Shown here: piece after piece, positions 1-6,741 of the stretch
How the letters are laid out: every line of letters starts with the position of its first letter
How positions within the stretch are numbered: position 1 is the first letter of the stretch
Assembly (NCBI GenBank): GCA_016930735.1
Contig: JAFGGF010000346.1
Location: forward strand, 1-12,448
Length of the DNA: 12,448 nt
Source of the DNA: Prolixibacteraceae bacterium
GTDB lineage: Bacteria; Bacteroidota; Bacteroidia; Bacteroidales; Prolixibacteraceae
Direction: 5' to 3'
Made by a program: the position numbers and the translations under genes
The notes under the pieces: model-generated
What the model was told of the DNA's origin: nothing
Seen by the model: only the letters and a program-made list of their open reading frames with translations
Database searches by the model: none

Positions 1-591
1 GTTCCTGATATTGTAAAAAACAGGCCACCGGCCCTTTGCCAGGGGTGCGGGCATCAGGATGTTTATTTTGCTTTGAATGAAGTACTTGAAGAATATGGCG
101 ATGGGCATGTTTTTTCTGATATTGGTTGTTATACGCTTGGTGCATTGCCGCCATACAACACGATAAATACCTGTGTCGACATGGGGGCTTCAGTTACAAT
201 GGCAAAAGGCGCAGCAGACGCAGGTCTGTTCCCCGTATTTACAGTTATTGGTGATTCCACCTTTACACATTCAGGAATTACAGGTTTGCTGGATTCTGTC
301 CTTGAAAATGCAAATATAAATATCATAATTGTTGACAATGAGGCTGTTGCCATGACAGGAGGCCAGGATTCTTCAGCCTTGGGGCGTATTGAAGATATTT
401 GTGCAGGGATAGGTGTTGACAAAGAACATATTAAATTAGTTGTCCCTTTAAAAAAGAATCACATCGAAATTGTTAAGACAATCAGGGAGGAAATAGCTTT
501 TAATGGAGTATCGGTAATTATTGCACGCAGGCCATGCCTTCAGAAAATAGCCAGAGAAAGGAAAATAAAAAACTTGGAAAATGAAAGTTGA
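1..591 (+). CDS. iorA: Indolepyruvate oxidoreductase subunit alpha, C-terminal part (cut by window edge)
   Basis: The frame is open from base 1, so the 5' part lies outside; 196 residues are visible. It matches the C-terminal thiamine-diphosphate domain of IorA, which with IorB oxidatively decarboxylates indolepyruvate and related aryl pyruvates to aryl-acetyl-CoA, passing electrons to ferredoxin in the cytoplasm. Visible signs are RPPALCQGCGHQD at residues 8-20 (the family's RPP-x-LCPGCPH-type motif) and the ThDP/Mg signature starting GDSTF at residue 84 and reaching the Asn of VDNE near 113, followed by AMTGGQDS. The protein stops about 20 residues after the ARRPC motif, so the C-terminal domain with two 4Fe-4S clusters found in archaeal IorA is missing. 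The stop codon overlaps the start of iorB by 11 bp. The subunit identity is secure; the exact aryl-pyruvate preference cannot be read from sequence. Confidence 0.9.
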   Translation, partial: VPDIVKNRPPALCQGCGHQDVYFALNEVLEEYGDGHVFSDIGCYTLGALPPYNTINTCVDMGASVTMAKGAADAGLFPVFTVIGDSTFTHSGITGLLDSVLENANINIIIVDNEAVAMTGGQDSSALGRIEDICAGIGVDKEHIKLVVPLKKNHIEIVKTIREEIAFNGVSVIIARRPCLQKIARERKIKNLENES

Positions 592-1162
592 TATTATATT
601 AGCCGGAGTTGGCGGACAGGGGATTTTATCAATTGCTTCCATTATCGGGGTGGCAGCTGTAGATAAGGGGCTGTATTTAAAGCAGGCAGAAACACACGGG
701 ATGAGCCAGAGGGGAGGGGCTGTTGTTTCGCACCTCAGGATTGCAGATTACCCGATAGCTTCTGATTTAATCCCAAAGGGGCAGGCCGATGTGATCATCT
801 CCGTTGAACCGATGGAATCGTTGAGGTATGTCGATTTTCTGGCCGACAACGGAAAAGTGATTACAAACCTGGTACCGGTAGTGAACATTCCTGAATATCC
901 CGAATTGGAAGATATTTACAGGGAATTGGAAAAATTGCCTGGTTATACAGCTCTTGATGCCGACAAAATTGCACGGGAAAAAGGAAATCCGAAAGCTACA
1001 AATATGGTAATGCTTGGTGCTGCTTCTCCTTTTCTGCAAATTGATAAAGATTTACTGGAAAAAGCCATTGAAAAAATTTTTAGCTGTAAAGGCAGTCAAA
1101 TTGTAAATCTAAATATTCAGGCATTCCGGGCAGGGCATGAGTATTCAGGAAAGAGTTTGTAA
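581..1162 (+). CDS. iorB: Indolepyruvate oxidoreductase subunit beta
   Basis: This 193-residue protein is of normal length for IorB, the pyruvate:ferredoxin oxidoreductase gamma-type subunit that completes the IorAB enzyme. The N-terminus carries the nucleotide-binding-like glycine motif GVGGQGIL at residues 9-16, then AETHGMSQRGGAVVSHLRI at about 37-55, which is highly characteristic of this family. The ATG lies inside the end of iorA (11-bp overlap), with no clear Shine-Dalgarno, so translational coupling is likely. It is the last gene of its operon: a hairpin with a T-rich tail begins 35 bp downstream. The product should be cytoplasmic and act in aromatic amino-acid fermentation or in the reverse direction in biosynthesis; the sequence does not decide the direction. 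Confidence 0.93.
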   Translation: MKVDIILAGVGGQGILSIASIIGVAAVDKGLYLKQAETHGMSQRGGAVVSHLRIADYPIASDLIPKGQADVIISVEPMESLRYVDFLADNGKVITNLVPVVNIPEYPELEDIYRELEKLPGYTALDADKIAREKGNPKATNMVMLGAASPFLQIDKDLLEKAIEKIFSCKGSQIVNLNIQAFRAGHEYSGKSL

Positions 1163-1197
1163 AATATTTTACTAAATATGAATTTCAGGAATAATTT

Positions 1198-1232
1198 TTA
1201 GCCGTATGTTATTGCATTCGGCTAATTCTTTT
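1198..1232 (+). terminator. Hairpin terminator after iorAB
   Basis: The arms TTAGCCGTATG (1198-1208) and CATTCGGCTAA (1215-1225) pair over 11 bp with one mismatch around a 6-nt loop TTATTG, followed by TTCTTTT. This has the form of an intrinsic terminator and sits 35 bp after the iorB stop. Bases 1225-1240 also form a perfect 16-bp AT-rich palindrome immediately after it. Confidence 0.65.
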
Positions 1233-1434
1233 AAAAGAATATTTCAACACATATAAAATTCGACCATATATCTGCAAAATTGTATAATTCTGCTATAAAA
1301 TTACCCAGTGTCGTGTCAAATGCATAAAACTACCTGCCAACTGCATTAATTATACTTTGCATAAATTTTCAGCACTTTCATATATTGTAATGCCGTATTA
1401 GTTGAAATAAATATTCCGGCATAATCTCCTTCCT

Positions 1435-1442
1435 TATATTTG
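1435..1442 (+). promoter_or_regulatory. Candidate Bacteroidota -7 box upstream of the 163-aa secreted protein gene
   Basis: TATATTTG is an exact match to the Bacteroidota TAnnTTTG -7 consensus and ends 26 nt before the ATG at 1469. No good TTG-type -33 box is seen at the usual distance, and the area is AT-rich, so a chance match is possible. Confidence 0.4.
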
Positions 1443-1468
1443 ATATGTAAACAATTAAAACAATTATT

Positions 1469-1960
1469 ATGAAAGCCAGAATTTTTTTCACAGTTCTTTT
1501 TTTTACGGTTTTTTGCCTGGGGGTTCAGGCAAAGGTTAAAGATGCAAAAGCTATTACTGGGAGTTCGTTGAGTGCATTTGGAAAATATTCAGTTGAATTA
1601 TCGGATATACCGATGAAATTGGATGGGAAAGAAGTAAAAACCTATGAACTGACTTACGAAAATGCTGAAAGGTCGGTTATGATCGGAGTTCTTCCTGAAC
1701 GAAATTGTACAAATTTCATCCTTAAAACCGACATGTTCGAAATTGAGTATGTTTGCAATAAAGGGATTTTTGGTGTAAAGAAAATCCAAAAAGAATATGC
1801 CAACATTTCGAAGGATGTAAATGAAGCTGTCCTGGATAAAGTTGGGTATTATGCTCAGAGAGTAATTACCCAAAATCCAAAAACAGAAGAAGAATTACTG
1901 GGATTGATCGCATGTTATTTCCCGGCTTTGGTTAAAGATGATTACCAGGCAAAATTTTAG
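1469..1960 (+). CDS. Secreted protein of unknown function, 163 aa
   Basis: I do not recognise this family. The first 21 residues form a clear signal peptide: MKAR, a hydrophobic core, and cleavage expected after VQA. The mature part is about 142 residues, with an N-terminal stretch alternating charged and hydrophobic residues that looks beta-rich (roughly 30-105) and a more helical C-terminal third (about 108-150). Cysteines occur at 80, 96 and 149; 80 and 96 could form a disulfide in the periplasm. There is no lipoprotein box, no membrane segment after the signal, and no metal or catalytic motif I can name. The gene stands alone between the iorAB terminator and a pair of hairpins, with its own candidate promoter, so it is probably monocistronic. 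Export to the periplasm or outside is well supported; any function is open. Confidence 0.8.
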   Translation: MKARIFFTVLFFTVFCLGVQAKVKDAKAITGSSLSAFGKYSVELSDIPMKLDGKEVKTYELTYENAERSVMIGVLPERNCTNFILKTDMFEIEYVCNKGIFGVKKIQKEYANISKDVNEAVLDKVGYYAQRVITQNPKTEEELLGLIACYFPALVKDDYQAKF

Positions 1961-2006
1961 ACTCACAATAGCGCAAATTTTTCATAGAAGTAATGAGAAT
2001 TACACA

Positions 2007-2040
2007 GGATTCCCCACCAGAGGGTGGGGAATTCCTTTAT
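2007..2040 (+). terminator. GC-rich hairpin terminator after the 163-aa secreted protein gene
   Basis: ATTCCCCACC (2009-2018) and GGTGGGGAAT (2023-2032) pair perfectly around the loop AGAG, and two further pairs (one G-T) extend the stem to 12. The tail is CCTTTATGTTTT, so the U-run is interrupted. It starts 47 bp after the stop codon at 1960. Confidence 0.6.
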
Positions 2041-2104
2041 GTTTTGAAAAAAAATTATCAGATATATTACGGTTGAGGAGCCGTAGAGCCTGAATTTCAA
2101 TTTT

Positions 2105-2135
2105 AGCCCTGTATCTTAATTGATACAGGGCTTTT
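2105..2135 (+). terminator. Second, canonical rho-independent terminator
   Basis: AGCCCTGTATC (2105-2115) and GATACAGGGCT (2122-2132) form a perfect 11-bp stem with loop TTAATT, running into TTTTC. The opposite strand has no U-run, so it should work for rightward transcription. It lies about 70 bp past the preceding hairpin with no gene between them. It is either a back-up terminator or the end of a short RNA. Confidence 0.75.
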
Positions 2136-2295
2136 CAATAAACAACTGTCATTATATGGTGAACGGTAAAATTATAGAAGCAAGATTATAAATTTAAACT
2201 GCAAAACTTATGAATTATCAGGGTTAATGTGAAGGTATTATATCAGTTGCAAGTGAATATATTTTATCTTTAATAAAAATTACAAAACTAACAAC

Positions 2296-3330
2296 GTGCA
2301 GTTCTCATTACTAAATATTCTGAATAAACGGGTAATTTTACATTTTATCTTTTGGCTTTCATATGTCATCTTTTTTGGGCTGGTTTACGGTAAATATGAG
2401 AATAATTATACCTGGTATTTTCTCGAATCGGCATGTATGTTGCCATTTATAATGTTTGCTACCTACATGACGATTTATATTTACCTCCCGTTATACCTGA
2501 AAAAAAGAAATGCCCTGCTTACATTTTTCCTCGTAGTTATTACTTTATTTACAGCAACCTTAGGTGAACGTATCTGTTTAAGGCTGTTAAACTCATTGCC
2601 TGTTGTTTTCGACGAATTGTTTAGTGTGGTTTTTATTTACCTTTTTCTTGAAACTAATTTTATGGTTGGTAGTGCAATTGCCATTAAGTTGTTAAAAATC
2701 TGGATTGAACAGCAAAACGAAAAACATAATATTGAAAAGGAAAATTTGCAGTCAGAATTAAATGTTTTAAAAGCACAGTTGCATCCGCATTTTTTATTCA
2801 ATACGATGAATAACCTGTATGCCCTTTCGCTTGAAGAATCTTCAAAAACTTCGGAGGGTATAGCAAAAATATCCGATTTATTACGCTCTGTTTTATATGA
2901 ATGCAATGATGCTGAATACGAACTTGAAAAAGAAATCAAACTCATTGATAATTTTATCGAGTTGGAAATGATGAGGCATAGTGCACTGCTTAAAATATCG
3001 TTTAATAAAAACGGTGACTTTAACAATATAAAAATTGCACCAATGTTGCTGTTTACATTGGTTGAAAATTGTTTTAAACACGGCAAAATGAATAATCCTG
3101 ATGATTCCTGGGTTAAACTTGACCTTTTATCAAAAGGAAATTCTATAATTTTTGAAGCCATTAACAGTAAACAGAATGGCCTGAAAAAGGAGAAAGACAA
3201 TCATGAGGGGATTGGCCTGAGCAACCTGAAAAAAAGATTGGATTTATTATATCCTGGGAGGTATAAATTTACCATAAGTGACGAAAAAGACAGTTTTAAA
3301 GTACATTTGGAAATTAAATGTAAAAAATGA
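2296..3330 (+). CDS. LytS/YehU-type membrane sensor histidine kinase (first of three)
   Basis: A 344-residue kinase with four hydrophobic segments at about 13-32, 45-67, 72-90 and 106-135, a short coiled-coil linker (about 136-160), then a His_kinase domain of the LytS type. The phospho-acceptor motif QLHPHFLFN spans 161-169 with H165. The ATP-binding part has the N-box LVENCFKHG (N258) and the glycine box EGIGLSN (304-310), followed by LKKRL. All key residues are present, so it should be active, phosphorylating the LytTR regulator encoded at the end of the operon. No large periplasmic domain exists, so the signal is probably sensed in or at the membrane. The start is GTG at 2296: an in-frame stop at 2254-2256 lies upstream and no ATG falls between. 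The stop overlaps the next gene in ATGA, which implies coupled translation. Confidence 0.88.
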   Translation: MQFSLLNILNKRVILHFIFWLSYVIFFGLVYGKYENNYTWYFLESACMLPFIMFATYMTIYIYLPLYLKKRNALLTFFLVVITLFTATLGERICLRLLNSLPVVFDELFSVVFIYLFLETNFMVGSAIAIKLLKIWIEQQNEKHNIEKENLQSELNVLKAQLHPHFLFNTMNNLYALSLEESSKTSEGIAKISDLLRSVLYECNDAEYELEKEIKLIDNFIELEMMRHSALLKISFNKNGDFNNIKIAPMLLFTLVENCFKHGKMNNPDDSWVKLDLLSKGNSIIFEAINSKQNGLKKEKDNHEGIGLSNLKKRLDLLYPGRYKFTISDEKDSFKVHLEIKCKK

Positions 3331-4382
3331 GTGCGTTTTTATTTAGCAAAAAATATAAATTCCGTTTGGCAAGGCACCTGGCTTTTTTTTGTTTCACTGT
3401 ATTTGTTTTTGCACTTATACTTTATCTTCGGGGAAGTGAAATAAAACCTGCCGAAATCCTGATTACGGTTTTTCTGAATGCACTTTTTTTCTTTGGCTAC
3501 GCATATATTACAATATTCCTGATAATCCCTGAGTTTATACTGAAAAACCGGTTATTATCAGGGACTTTGATTTTCCTGTTGATTGGCATAGGGCTTTCGT
3601 CGATAAAACTGTTAAGTTCAAATGAAATTTTCTATTCTTCGTTATCTCCTGAAAATATTGAACATACAGGTTTTTTTAACCTTAGGTTTATAATTGTTAA
3701 TACCAAGGATATGTCATTTATAGTTGCAATTTTTTGTATTGTCAAATATGCAAAAGATTATTTATATGATGACAAAATAAGAAGGGAACTGGAAGAAAGG
3801 AATAAAGAAGCGCAAAATAAATTGCTTCAATCGCAGTTCGATCCGCATTTCCTGTTTAATACGATTAATAACCTGTATGCATTATCACTTCTCGATCCGG
3901 GTAAAACCAACCGCCTGATACTGAGGTTTAAAAGTGTATTGGAATATATTACAGAAAAAAGCCAGAAAAAGTATGTTGCTATTAATGATGAAATGGATTT
4001 ACTGGAAAACTATATCCAACTGGAAAAATTACGTTACGGAAACCGATTGAATGTTGAAATAAATAAAAAAGGCGATTTTTCAGGCGAACTGGTTCCGCCA
4101 ATGGTATTTTTTGTGCTGGCAGAAAACTGTTTTGAACATGGAAGCAGTCTTGATGCCGGTAATCCATGGATAAAGATAAATTTAAAGAAGGATAACGGCT
4201 TTACCGTATTTACAACCGAAAACAGCAAACCTGAAAATGGAAATGCAGGCAGGCATAGAGGTGAGGGAATAAGTTTGTTAAACCTTCACAAACGTTTGAA
4301 TTTGTTGTATTTAAATAATTATTCATTAAAAGTGGAAGATAAAAAAAACAGGTTTTTTGTTGAATTGAAAGTGAAACGCTGA
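3327..4382 (+). CDS. LytS/YehU-type membrane sensor histidine kinase (second of three)
   Basis: A 351-residue paralogue of the preceding kinase with the same layout: hydrophobic segments at about 17-34, 44-70, 76-96 and 129-146, a charged helical linker (about 147-168), then the kinase core. The phospho-acceptor motif FDPHFLFNTINNLYALS starts at 171 with H174 and is nearly identical to that of the first kinase. The N-box is LAENCFEHG (N267). The glycine box GEGISLLNL (312-320) has Ser where the usual G-x-G-I-G-L has the third Gly, which is mild and probably tolerated. The start overlaps the upstream stop by 4 bp, and one base separates its stop from the third kinase, so all three are co-translated. 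It likely phosphorylates the downstream LytTR regulator, alone or as a heterodimer with the first kinase; the heterodimer idea is inference. Confidence 0.88.
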   Translation: MSAFLFSKKYKFRLARHLAFFCFTVFVFALILYLRGSEIKPAEILITVFLNALFFFGYAYITIFLIIPEFILKNRLLSGTLIFLLIGIGLSSIKLLSSNEIFYSSLSPENIEHTGFFNLRFIIVNTKDMSFIVAIFCIVKYAKDYLYDDKIRRELEERNKEAQNKLLQSQFDPHFLFNTINNLYALSLLDPGKTNRLILRFKSVLEYITEKSQKKYVAINDEMDLLENYIQLEKLRYGNRLNVEINKKGDFSGELVPPMVFFVLAENCFEHGSSLDAGNPWIKINLKKDNGFTVFTTENSKPENGNAGRHRGEGISLLNLHKRLNLLYLNNYSLKVEDKKNRFFVELKVKR

Positions 4383-4383
4383 T

Positions 4384-5421
4384 ATGAGGATTTTAGGTAG
4401 AAATATAAGTGCACTTGTGTTTTTGCTGCATATCCTGTTCTGGGGATTATGGATTATTTCGTTTACCGTGATTCAGAGCCTAGGTAAAGATTATAATGAA
4501 GTATTTATATGGTTTATGTACTACATTATTACCTTACCCATTTTTGTGTCGCATACTTATCTTATTGCCTACTGGTTGGTACCTGAGTATTTTCTTAAAC
4601 GAAAGTTTGTGATTTTTACAGTATTGATACTTGCATTACTCGTTATATTCTCTATAGTTGAATTAATTGCCAGCAATGAGTTGGTTTTTAAGGTTTTTGA
4701 TCCTTCCAGGGCATTCAGCCCGGGCTATCTTAATCCTGTAAATATTCTGGCAAGCGGGGTGGGGAACCACTATATTATATTAGTATTTATGGCAATAAAG
4801 GTTGTTAAATCGTGGCATGAAGCCAAAAACAGAAAAGAAGAACTCGCCCAGCAGAACCTTGAAACTGAACTGGAAATATACAGGTACCAGTTGCAACCGG
4901 CGTTTATCCTTTCATTGGTAAATGAACTGGAACAACTTTCACTAGAAAATCCCAAAAAGTTGCCTGAAATGATTGTTAAAATATCAGACTTTATAAACCG
5001 TTTATTGTTTGAAGCCAAAGCTGTACTGATACCCTTGGAAACCGAATTTAAGTTAATAAGCGATTTTTTATCAATACAGGAGTTGGCAATTGGCAAACGT
5101 TTAAAAAATAATTTGATTGTTAACGGGATCAGCTCTGGCAGGGTAATTCCGCCTTTGCTGATTTTTCCATTTTTAAATGATGCATGTAAAGTTGTAAATA
5201 AATGTAACGATTCATTTGAATGTACAGTCATAATAAAAGTAGAGAAGAAGTATATTTTAATTTCTTTTTCGTTATGGAGTGAAAAGGAGTTTAAGGTCGG
5301 TGGAAATGTTAATATGGAATTAATAAGAAAAAGATTGTATTTCAATTACGAAAATAAATACAGGATAATTGAAAATGAAGATGCAAATTTTAAAGAAATA
5401 AGTATTGAAATTTTTTCCTGA
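4384..5421 (+). CDS. Degenerate LytS-like membrane protein, candidate pseudokinase (third of three)
   Basis: A 345-residue protein with the same frame and layout as the two kinases before it: hydrophobic segments at about 8-30, 40-66, 75-96 and 128-144, a charged linker, then a kinase-like C-terminus. The catalytic signatures are gone. Where the paralogues have PHFLFN this has PAFILS (172-177), so the phospho-acceptor His is Ala173. The N-box reads FLNDACKVV with Asp266 in place of Asn. The glycine box region reads VGGNVNMELIRKRL (305-318) and lacks the GxGL pattern. The paralogous core is still visible (IPLETEFKLISDFLSIQEL, VIPPLLIF, RKRL). There is no frameshift or premature stop, and the transmembrane part is well kept, so it looks retained as a non-catalytic partner rather than decaying. 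One base separates it from the second kinase, and 36 bp separate it from the regulator. Confidence 0.8.
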   Translation: MRILGRNISALVFLLHILFWGLWIISFTVIQSLGKDYNEVFIWFMYYIITLPIFVSHTYLIAYWLVPEYFLKRKFVIFTVLILALLVIFSIVELIASNELVFKVFDPSRAFSPGYLNPVNILASGVGNHYIILVFMAIKVVKSWHEAKNRKEELAQQNLETELEIYRYQLQPAFILSLVNELEQLSLENPKKLPEMIVKISDFINRLLFEAKAVLIPLETEFKLISDFLSIQELAIGKRLKNNLIVNGISSGRVIPPLLIFPFLNDACKVVNKCNDSFECTVIIKVEKKYILISFSLWSEKEFKVGGNVNMELIRKRLYFNYENKYRIIENEDANFKEISIEIFS

Positions 5422-5433
5422 ATACGTAATTAT

Positions 5434-5449
5434 TATGACATATGTCATA
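5434..5449. promoter_or_regulatory. Perfect 16-bp palindrome between pseudokinase and regulator genes
   Basis: TATGACATATGTCATA is a perfect inverted repeat with no spacer, 12 bp after the pseudokinase stop and 8 bp before the first possible ATG of the regulator gene. With no loop it suits a dimeric DNA-binding protein better than an RNA hairpin. It does not resemble a LytTR site, which is a pair of direct repeats. A role as operator for a separate regulator promoter is possible but unproven. Confidence 0.4.
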
Positions 5450-5457
5450 CATATATA

Positions 5458-6228
5458 ATGCCAGATAACAGAAACAGAAAACTAATTAGTGAAAACATGA
5501 AAACCAAATGTCTAATTGTCGATGATGAACCTTTGGCCAGGGATCTCATCAGAAGCCACGTTAACAAACTTGAAAATTTTGAAATTGTTGACGAATGTGG
5601 TGATGCTATAAAAGCATTTCAGGCCCTCAGGGAAAAACAGGTTGATTTAATATTTCTGGACATTCAGATGCCGCAAATTACAGGTATTGAGTTCCTTAAA
5701 ACATTAAAACACCCTCCAAAAGTAATTTTAACAACAGCTTTCAGGGAATATGCGCTTGATGGATTCGACCTCGATGTAGTAGATTACCTGTTAAAACCCA
5801 TTACTTTTGAACGTTTCCTGAAAGCGATAAATAAATTCTACCAGGTTACCAGCGATGATTCAAAACAGGCACCTGTAAATAACAATGTCTTTAATACTGA
5901 AGAACCTTTTATTTACGTAAAAGAAAATAAAAAAGTAGTTAAAATTTATTTGAACGAAATTCTTTATATAGAAGGGTTAAGCGAGTATGTGCAAATACAT
6001 ACTTCAAAGAAAAAAATAATAACCAAAACAAGCATGACCAATATGGAAAACAAACTTCCGGAGGATAATTTTCTTCGGATTCATAAATCCTTTATTGTTT
6101 CGCTTGATAAAATTGAGGCATTTACTTCGGCAAGTATTGAAGTCCCGGGAAAAGAATTACCCATCGGGAGGAGTTATAAAAATACTGTAATTGGTTCATT
6201 GAAGGTTAATGGTATTCTTGCCGGGTAA
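5458..6228 (+). CDS. LytTR-family response regulator
   Basis: A 256-residue response regulator counted from the ATG at 5458. The second ATG at 5497 (MKTKCLIVDDEP) gives a 243-residue protein that begins where REC domains usually begin and may be the true start. REC domain, about 16-130: acidic pair D22-D23, phospho-acceptor D68 in LIFLDIQMP, switch residue T93 in ILTTAF, and K113 in YLLKP. LytTR DNA-binding domain, about 150-250: FIYVKENKKVVKI, ILYIEGLSEYVQIHT and FLRIHKSFIVSLDKI are typical. It should receive phosphate from the two intact kinases encoded just upstream and act as a transcription factor in the cytoplasm. Its targets are unknown; the convergent secreted-protein cluster starting 11 bp downstream is the nearest candidate. 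The gene ends the operon without room for a terminator before the opposing gene. Confidence 0.93.
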   Translation: MPDNRNRKLISENMKTKCLIVDDEPLARDLIRSHVNKLENFEIVDECGDAIKAFQALREKQVDLIFLDIQMPQITGIEFLKTLKHPPKVILTTAFREYALDGFDLDVVDYLLKPITFERFLKAINKFYQVTSDDSKQAPVNNNVFNTEEPFIYVKENKKVVKIYLNEILYIEGLSEYVQIHTSKKKIITKTSMTNMENKLPEDNFLRIHKSFIVSLDKIEAFTSASIEVPGKELPIGRSYKNTVIGSLKVNGILAG

Positions 6229-6239
6229 ACAGAATTTAG

Positions 6240-6740
6240 TTACTGCTGGTAAACTGTGAAATAAATTGTTGTTTCATAATCATCGGCTGGTACCAGTACA
6301 GAGATATTGTTAATCCGGAATTGAATCGGGACATCATTCCTAACACCCATCCCTTGAAAAAGGTTATTGGGAATATCAGTAACATTTTGAAAGTTTGTAC
6401 CACCTGAAATACTGTTGTAAAACCAGGAGCCTCCTGAACCATCTCCTGATCTTCTGACTTGGATTTGTAAAGAAGAGTTCCAGATTATATCTGATTTGTT
6501 TATTGCAACCCTCCAGCTAAAATTACCAAAAAGTCGTGATAAGCCATTTGAATGGCTAATATCAATATATGGACCCGAAGTACTGGTAACTGTATTTGAA
6601 TAGTCAGAGCCGGCTTCGGTAAGGTTAAATACTGTATGAAGGAATACCGGGTCTCCTGTTACTGAAATCTGTACCTGGCTTTTAGCACCAAATGGGATAA
6701 ACAAAATCAGTATAAAGATATAATAAATATATTTTTTCAT
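6240..6740 (-). CDS. Small secreted protein, candidate minor or tip subunit of the fibre cluster
   Basis: A 166-residue protein with a signal peptide (about 1-22: MKKYIYY, hydrophobic core, AKSQ). The mature chain is beta-rich, Ser/Thr/Asn/Gly-rich and cysteine-free. It lacks the IPExALL motif of its three ~190-aa neighbours, but its C-terminus (SVLVPADDYETTIYFTVYQQ) has the pattern of a final alternating hydrophobic beta-strand after an xPAxxY turn, as seen at the end of many pilin-like Ig-fold subunits. A Trp-centred strand occurs at FSWRVAI (about 74-80). It is the last gene of the minus-strand cluster, one base after the third subunit gene, and so certainly co-transcribed. In chaperone-usher operons this position usually holds a minor or adhesive tip subunit; that role is inferred from position only. 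Its stop lies 11 bp from the stop of the convergent regulator gene. Confidence 0.75.
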   Translation of the reverse strand: MKKYIYYIFILILFIPFGAKSQVQISVTGDPVFLHTVFNLTEAGSDYSNTVTSTSGPYIDISHSNGLSRLFGNFSWRVAINKSDIIWNSSLQIQVRRSGDGSGGSWFYNSISGGTNFQNVTDIPNNLFQGMGVRNDVPIQFRINNISVLVPADDYETTIYFTVYQQ

Positions 6741-6741
6741 T

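Larger units (their letters stand above)
1163..1468. other. Intergenic region iorB to orphan secreted gene
   Basis: This 306-bp gap holds the iorAB terminator (1198-1232) and, at its right end, a candidate promoter (1435-1442). An inverted repeat ATGCCG (1390-1395) / CGGCAT (1417-1422) with a 21-nt interval lies where the -33 region of that promoter would fall, and could be an operator or a weak stem. No open frame with convincing coding character and no structured RNA gene was recognised in the rest. Confidence 0.5.
1961..2295. other. Intergenic region with two tandem hairpins before the kinase operon
   Basis: The first half contains the two hairpins (2007-2040, 2105-2135). Between them, at 2068-2085, TACGG and CCGTA could form a small stem. 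The second half (2136-2295) is AT-rich and must contain the kinase-operon promoter. The best -7 candidate is TATCTTTA at 2265-2272, one mismatch from TAnnTTTG, with TTG at 2247-2249 upstream at a rather short spacing. I see no LytTR-type direct repeat and no coding region here. Confidence 0.4.

Noticed and set aside
1993..2076. A 27-codon frame starting MRITQDSPPEGGEF that runs through the GC-rich hairpin
   Set aside because: It is short, has no ribosome site, and overlaps a stem that already explains the sequence; it most likely has no coding role.
2637..3200. Long open frame on the minus strand inside the first kinase gene
   Set aside because: It lies wholly within a well-supported kinase on the other strand, and its low-complexity Ser/Phe-rich translation is typical of an antisense shadow. 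The same applies to 4770-5345.
4384..5421. Calling the third kinase a decayed pseudogene
   Set aside because: It has a full-length frame, paralogue-like length, intact membrane segments and tight operon junctions; loss is confined to catalytic positions, which fits a pseudokinase better.
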